From: Clostridia bacterium
GTDB taxonomy: Bacteria > Bacillota > Clostridia > Oscillospirales > CAG-272
NCBI GenBank assembly: GCA_017463445.1
Contig: JAFTPF010000088.1
Span: 1-33,775, forward strand
Direction: 5' to 3'
DNA: 33,775 nt
Part shown: positions 29,175 to 33,775 of the stretch, piece by piece
Layout: each line of letters opens with the position of its first letter
Numbering within the stretch: the stretch's first letter is position 1
Notes under the pieces: model-generated
Seen by the model: only the letters and a program-made list of their open reading frames with translations
What the model was told of the DNA's origin: nothing
Databases searched by the model: none
Program-made: the position numbers and the translations under genes

Positions 29175-31123
29175 CGTTCCTCCCAAGACGCACGCTCGAG
29201 AGCGGCGACGCTGGGGAAATACTCGCGGATGATGCGGCAGAGGGTACGGGCTTTCGCCATCATCACGGGAGAGTCGGCAAAGTAGGGATCGCCGCCCGAT
29301 TCCACCAGCTTTTCGAAGATGCGGGCGCGGTCCTCCGTGGGGAAGGATTTGGAATAGGCATCCACGAAATAGGCATCGGCGGGGTCGGATTCGTAGGGGT
29401 AGGTGTTGGATGGATCACTGATCCCGTTGCCGCTCTCATCATGGTAGGAATAGTAATAGGCGTCGTGACCGCCCGGGGTCAGGGAGATCCACTCGGCGAG
29501 AGCGTCTGCATCGATCTGATCGATGCGCCGCTCCATGATGTGGAGCAGCTCGTGGGCAAGGACGCGCGCATATTCGCCGTCCATCAATTCGATGTTGAAG
29601 CCGATGACCATCGCCGTTCCGCGGGTGTTGGACAGAGCTTCCGCCGTAGTGATGCCCGCAGAGGTCAGGGGTGTGAATTTACCGCAGAGGTAAAGCTCCA
29701 GCACGGTGAAATTGCCGTAGCACAGGTCGTCGAAAAAGCCGTCGGGATAGGCGGACAGCGCCGCCTCCAGCTGCAGGAGCGCGTTGTGAAGCTGCGCGGG
29801 ATCGGTAATGACTACGGTACTGTAATCGCTTGCCACCTGGTGGATCAGCGGCTCGGTGTAGATCACCAAAACGCCCCATTTTTCCTTGATGCGGGCTGCG
29901 ATCTCGGCGTTTTCCCGCTCGGTCTCGGACAGGGCTGCCTTCCCGATGTCTGCTTCCACACCGTCGTGCTGATAGCGCCAGCGGCAGAGCTTGGCACCGG
30001 AAAGCTGTCCATCCTCGCCGTAGCTACTGACGACGAAACAGAACACGCCCTTCTCGGGAGAGTAAAAATGATCGTAAAACCGCTCGCCGTCCGATTCCAA
30101 CGCAGGATAGCGAAGGGCGTTTTCATAATCCAGCACCCAATACGCGGAGCCAACGCCGTCCTCGGCATAGCGTTCCACCAGGATGTGGCTGTCCTCCCCT
30201 GCAACGATCCAGGAGAAAGCATCGTCACCCTGCACTTGGTAGATCGTCTCGATATCGGCAGGATCTACCAGCCGATTGGGATACTCATCGGTGTACAGAC
30301 AGCCGCCGCCCCAGAAATAACTCTCGACCACCGGCAGAAGCGTAACGCCACCGTCGGGATCGATTGCGTAGACCTGACCGTTCCCACCGTCCCAGGCAGA
30401 GTAGTAGGTGACGCCCTCCCGATGCCCCATGATATAGCCGCCCTCGGTGGCAGGGATGGTGATCTGCTTTACCGCCGAGCCGTCCAGCGCGACCTTCGTG
30501 AGAACGGGCGAGATCCCCGAATAGCACCAGAGGGTACCGTTTCCGTCGGGATCGATGGAAAAACCCACCGACCGATCCCTGCTCTCGTAGCTGTAACAGA
30601 GATTCCCTGCAAGATCGTAGACCTTCGCCACGCAGGAAAGCTGATCGTACAGGCAAATCCTGCCGTTTTCCAGAAACACGGCGCAGTATTCGGCGCCGGG
30701 CAGCTCCACCGCCTCGGACAGCTTGCCGGTAGTTACGTTCATCAGCCGTGCGTGAGCGTTCAGAGGGGCGCCGCCCTCGGGATCAAAGCGAGCGTAGGAC
30801 AGCAGGATCCGATCCTGCCAGCCCGTCACCGACAAAAGCTCGCCGTTGCTGCCGTCGGTCTCCAACAGCAGTTCGATATCGGAGCGCCCTTCCCAAGCGG
30901 GATAGGTCACCGGCTGGGCGGGGAGGTCGGTCTCGGGAGGCGTCGGATCGGTGACGGGAGCGGTGGTCGTGGGCGGGAGCGGATCGTTGACAATCGTCGT
31001 AACACGGTCGTCGGCAGGACGGCTCGTTTGTTCGGCGGTAATCTTTGCAGGTGCGGTCTGACAGGCGGACAGCAAAAGCGCCGTCAGGAGCAGTGCGGAT
31101 ACGGTGCGAAGCTGTTTGTTCAT
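29171..31123 (-). CDS. Lipoprotein zinc metallopeptidase
   Basis: The product has 650 residues. A lipoprotein signal peptide ends in LLLSAC (Cys21), followed by a Thr/Pro-rich linker (about 25-75). The middle (about 80-400) looks like a beta-propeller, with recurring strands such as GRICLYDQLSCVAKVYDLAG and GNGQVYAIDPDGGVTLLP. The C-terminal domain holds the zincin motif HELLH (about 524-528), and a Glu in PTEDRARIFE about 70 residues on may be the third zinc ligand. It would cleave proteins or peptides at the cell surface. The ATG at 31123 has GGAGGT upstream. The stop codon is embedded in a dispersed hairpin. Confidence 0.88.
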   Translation of the reverse strand: MNKQLRTVSALLLTALLLSACQTAPAKITAEQTSRPADDRVTTIVNDPLPPTTTAPVTDPTPPETDLPAQPVTYPAWEGRSDIELLLETDGSNGELLSVTGWQDRILLSYARFDPEGGAPLNAHARLMNVTTGKLSEAVELPGAEYCAVFLENGRICLYDQLSCVAKVYDLAGNLCYSYESRDRSVGFSIDPDGNGTLWCYSGISPVLTKVALDGSAVKQITIPATEGGYIMGHREGVTYYSAWDGGNGQVYAIDPDGGVTLLPVVESYFWGGGCLYTDEYPNRLVDPADIETIYQVQGDDAFSWIVAGEDSHILVERYAEDGVGSAYWVLDYENALRYPALESDGERFYDHFYSPEKGVFCFVVSSYGEDGQLSGAKLCRWRYQHDGVEADIGKAALSETERENAEIAARIKEKWGVLVIYTEPLIHQVASDYSTVVITDPAQLHNALLQLEAALSAYPDGFFDDLCYGNFTVLELYLCGKFTPLTSAGITTAEALSNTRGTAMVIGFNIELMDGEYARVLAHELLHIMERRIDQIDADALAEWISLTPGGHDAYYYSYHDESGNGISDPSNTYPYESDPADAYFVDAYSKSFPTEDRARIFEKLVESGGDPYFADSPVMMAKARTLCRIIREYFPSVAALERASWEER

Positions 31124-31153
31124 CTCTACCTCCCGTGTAGTGTAGTTGCTTTC

Positions 31154-31197
31154 ATTATAGCAGAAAATCCCCCGTTTGAACAGAGGGATTTTCTGCT
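31154..31197. promoter_or_regulatory. -10 box overlapping a terminator-like hairpin
   Basis: On the minus strand TATAAT (31159-31154) would serve the metallopeptidase gene, with no strong -35 box. On the plus strand AGCAGAAAATCCC (31159-31171) pairs with GGGATTTTCTGCT (31185-31197) and is followed by a T tract. The promoter core thus lies at the edge of a hairpin that can stop plus-strand transcription. Confidence 0.55.
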
Positions 31198-31284
31198 TTT
31201 TTATCATATCGCGCAAAATTTCCGTTCCGACTGTTTCCTTTGGGTATTATTCGCATTTTTTAGCGACGTTCCGTATTTTTCGCA

Positions 31285-31313
31285 TTGCATCCGTTGAAAA
31301 AATATGCTATAAT
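31285..31313 (+). promoter_or_regulatory. Promoter of the GH92 gene
   Basis: TTGCAT (31285-31290) and TATAAT (31308-31313) with a 17-bp spacer, about 70 bases before the ATG at 31383. Confidence 0.75.
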
Positions 31314-31382
31314 AGGCATACTGGGGAATAGTTCTGCTGACCTGTCAGGCATTCCCAAATATCGCACGAAAGGTATTTTCCT

Positions 31383-33775
31383 ATGAAAAGAACTAACCAA
31401 CTGATCGCGCTCGGATTGGCTGTACTGCTGGGCTCGGCTCCCCTTGCCGCTGTGCAGTGGCCTTCCTTTGCCGCAGAGAGCAGTATCCCTGACAAGGTGC
31501 TCTTCTCCTCTTCCTTCGAAGCGGACGAAAAAGCCCCCGCCGAATCCAAATCGGACAATGGCTACTACAACAATGTGGAAGCCTACGCCGTCACCTCCGA
31601 GCTGGGCGGTGAGTTTACCAATCTGGTGGACTCGGGCTCAATCGAAGGCTCGGCAGATGACATTTCGGGCGAGGGAAAGGTCAATCTCTTTGACTCCTCC
31701 TCCGCTACCAAGTACCTGTCCAAGAAGCGACCCTCCGCCTCCGATCCCGTGTGGGTGTCCTTCGCCCTGACCGCCGAGCGGACGCTGGCTAAGTACACCA
31801 TCACCTCCGCCAACGATGAGGACGGACGAGACCCCAAGGCCTGGACCCTCTCCGGCTCTGCCGACGGCAAGAGCTACACCGTCATCGACCGGCAGTCGAA
31901 CCAGAAGTTCAGCGGACGGGGACAGACGGTGGAATATACCGTCGCAGATCCCAAGCCTTACCGCTACTACAAGCTGGAGATCACTGAAAACAACGGTGCC
32001 GATATGACCCAGCTATCCGATCTACGTCTGTCTACCGGTGAAAAGGCCGAGGAAAAGCCCCAGGAATCACCTATGGCGACGGTGGTGAACGGAGGTCCCA
32101 CAGCCCCCTGGAACAAGCCCGGCGCATTTGACGGCTCCTCCGCGCTGGCAGTTTGGGGCAAGAAGACCTCCAAGAATGAAGCCTACGCCAGAAACCTCCT
32201 GTACAGCGGACTGAACATCAAGGTCACCAAGAACACGCAGCTTTCCTACGTTCACTTCCCTGCGCTCCACGACGGCTCTACTTACGATTACGAGTATACC
32301 TCCATGTACATGGCCATCGACGTGAAGTTCACCGACGGCAGTTACCTCTCTGAGCTTTCCGCCATCGACCAGAACGGATTTGGTATGGATCCCGTGTCCA
32401 AGGGTCAGTCGGCCGCGCTCTACACCGAGCAGTGGAACTATATCGAGACCTGCCTGGGTGATGTTGCTGAGGGCAAGACCATCGACAGTATCTATGTTTA
32501 TTTCCGTATGGATGAGGCGACTACCAATCCACGTTTCCTTGCTTACTTTGACGATCTGGTGATCGAGAACAAGGCCCCTGTGGTCTACGAGCATCTCTCC
32601 GACTACATCCTCACCACGCGCGGCACCAACTGCACCACCTCCTTCTCCCGCGGTCTGACCACTCCCTTTATCACAATGCCGAACGGCTTCAACTTCATCG
32701 CGCCCATTACCGAGGTAGGCTCCAACCAGCCGTATCACTACCAGAACAATACCATCTCCCAGTTCAGCGTGTCCCACGTTCCCTCCACTTGGGTGGGCGA
32801 CTACGGCACTTGGCAGTTTATGGCAAACACGTCTGTGGATATCGGCAATATGAAGAACAGCGATATCGAAGCCGCCAACGTGGGCGCCACCTTCAGCCAC
32901 GATAACGAGATCGCCAAGGCGCACTATTACAGCGTCACCTTTGACGAGGGCTCCAAGGCGTCGGGCGTGCAGGTGGAGATGACCCCCACCACCCACGGCG
33001 TCTACGTCCGCTTCACCTTCCCCAAGGATAGCGAGAACGTCAATATCATCTTTGACTGTGTCCGTGCAGGCGGCACGCTGGCGGTGGACACCGCCTCCGG
33101 CGCGGTAACCGCTACCTCCGAGCATACCAACAATGGTTCCTCCTCCCTGAAGGTCTACGGTAAGTTCGATCAGACCCCAGCCTCTTACAAGGAATCCTCC
33201 AACGGCAAGACCGGCATCGTCTCCTTCCCCGCAGGCACCACCGAGGTGACCTTCAAGTTCGCCACCTCCTTCCTCTCGGGCAAGCAGGCACAGCACAATC
33301 TGGAGCTGGAGATCCCCGAGGGCGATAGCTTCGACACCGTTTTTGCAAAAGCACAAAAGGCGTGGGACGACATCTGCGGGATCATCGAGATCGAGGGCGC
33401 GTCCTACACCGAGATGGTCACCTTCTACTCCAATATGTACCGCCTCTACGCTTATCCCAACCTGTACAGCGAAAACGAGGGCACCAACGAAGCGCCCAAA
33501 TGGGTCTACGCCTCCCCCTACAATGGCGGAAAGAAAACCGAGGGCAAGCTCTACGTCAACAACGGCTTCTGGGACACCTACCGTACCACCTGGGCGGCGT
33601 ATGCGCTCCTCACTCCTACGCTGGACACCGAACTCTTGAACGGTTTGGTGCAACACTACAAAGATAACGGCTGGATTCCCCGTTGGATCGCTCCCGGCGG
33701 TACCAACTCCATGGTAGGAACCAGCTCGGACGTCATCTTCGCGGATGCTTATATGAAAGGCATTGAGTTCGATTA
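31383..33775 (+). CDS. Secreted GH92 alpha-mannosidase, 3' end outside the window
   Basis: The frame is open for 797 codons from the ATG at 31383 to the window edge. A signal peptide (about 1-30, ending PSFAAES) leads to a discoidin-type F5/8C carbohydrate-binding region (about 105-218: WVSFALTAERTLAKYTITSA, YRYYKLEITEN). The GH92 part starts near residue 400 with LSDYILTTRGTNCTTSFSRG and includes FYSNMYRLYAYPNLY, NGFWDTYRTTWAAYALL and WIPRWIAPGGTNSMVGTSSD. GH92 enzymes are calcium-dependent exo-alpha-mannosidases acting on yeast mannan or N-glycans. The catalytic C-terminal portion is partly missing only because the window ends. AAAGG lies about 10 bases before the start. Confidence 0.93.
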   Translation, partial: MKRTNQLIALGLAVLLGSAPLAAVQWPSFAAESSIPDKVLFSSSFEADEKAPAESKSDNGYYNNVEAYAVTSELGGEFTNLVDSGSIEGSADDISGEGKVNLFDSSSATKYLSKKRPSASDPVWVSFALTAERTLAKYTITSANDEDGRDPKAWTLSGSADGKSYTVIDRQSNQKFSGRGQTVEYTVADPKPYRYYKLEITENNGADMTQLSDLRLSTGEKAEEKPQESPMATVVNGGPTAPWNKPGAFDGSSALAVWGKKTSKNEAYARNLLYSGLNIKVTKNTQLSYVHFPALHDGSTYDYEYTSMYMAIDVKFTDGSYLSELSAIDQNGFGMDPVSKGQSAALYTEQWNYIETCLGDVAEGKTIDSIYVYFRMDEATTNPRFLAYFDDLVIENKAPVVYEHLSDYILTTRGTNCTTSFSRGLTTPFITMPNGFNFIAPITEVGSNQPYHYQNNTISQFSVSHVPSTWVGDYGTWQFMANTSVDIGNMKNSDIEAANVGATFSHDNEIAKAHYYSVTFDEGSKASGVQVEMTPTTHGVYVRFTFPKDSENVNIIFDCVRAGGTLAVDTASGAVTATSEHTNNGSSSLKVYGKFDQTPASYKESSNGKTGIVSFPAGTTEVTFKFATSFLSGKQAQHNLELEIPEGDSFDTVFAKAQKAWDDICGIIEIEGASYTEMVTFYSNMYRLYAYPNLYSENEGTNEAPKWVYASPYNGGKKTEGKLYVNNGFWDTYRTTWAAYALLTPTLDTELLNGLVQHYKDNGWIPRWIAPGGTNSMVGTSSDVIFADAYMKGIEFD

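Noticed and set aside
29441..31297. Plus-strand open frame of 618 codons opposite the metallopeptidase gene
   Set aside because: The minus strand has signal peptide, lipobox and HELLH; the plus frame has no start signal or motif.
32067..33656. Minus-strand open frame of 529 codons opposite the GH92 gene
   Set aside because: It is a shadow of the GH92 gene, which has clear family motifs on the plus strand.

Overview
The window looks like a chromosome fragment from an uncultured gut-type Clostridia (Firmicutes). This rests on strong AGGAGG-type ribosome binding sites, consensus TTGACA/TATAAT promoters in AT-rich gaps between GC-richer genes, many Cys-anchored lipoproteins with Thr/Pro/Asp-rich linkers, and an MBOAT/DHHW/DUF4358 surface-modification operon typical of that class. 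No rRNA, tRNA, CRISPR array, integrase, transposase or phage gene was seen. The genus is not determinable from the sequence alone.

Layout. 1-4.2 kb: a repeat fragment, a lipoprotein with a perfect promoter, an RNHCP zinc-finger protein, a Thr/Pro-rich single-pass protein, a YfcE-like phosphodiesterase, and a coupled three-gene operon of unknown function. 4.2-8.9 kb: a polysaccharide flippase, a UDP-GlcNAc 2-epimerase, then an AraC regulator coupled to a GH130 glycoside phosphorylase. 9.2-12.5 kb: a GH2 glycosidase gene broken by an in-frame TAG, and a surface peptidyl-prolyl-isomerase lipoprotein. 12.6-15.9 kb: the MBOAT acyltransferase operon on the minus strand. 16.2-17.7 kb: a small membrane protein and a first RlmCD-type rRNA methyltransferase. 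17.7-20.1 kb: an AT-rich accessory segment holding an array of about eleven tiny hairpins, a four-helix-bundle (S23-type) protein, an unknown membrane protein and a decayed gene. 20.1-23.9 kb: a GH78-like glycosidase, a PHP phosphoesterase, a small membrane protein and a second RlmCD-type methyltransferase. 23.9-26.5 kb: a second accessory segment with a SAP-domain protein and an unknown Cys-motif protein. 26.5-29.0 kb: a coupled WGR-protein/membrane-protein/APH-kinase operon. 29.1-33.8 kb: a lipoprotein metallopeptidase on the minus strand and the first 2.4 kb of a secreted GH92 alpha-mannosidase that runs off the window.

Themes. The recognisable metabolism is glycan use (GH130, GH2, GH78, GH92, AraC control) and cell-surface building (flippase, WecB-like epimerase, MBOAT/DHHW). 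The most unusual content is non-coding. A hairpin array abuts the S23-type gene. A modular leader (CATTGCGAG box, GTAGGG...CCCTAC palindrome, a 17-nt exact block and a TTTTGAGC...CTCAAAA leader carrying the SD) is shared, in whole or part, by three otherwise unrelated accessory genes, two of which also share a 3' tail; this looks like a gene-cassette arrangement. Two dispersed hairpin families recur at gene ends with conserved loops and compensating stem changes. These are proposals from pattern reading and were not tested by any search or computation.
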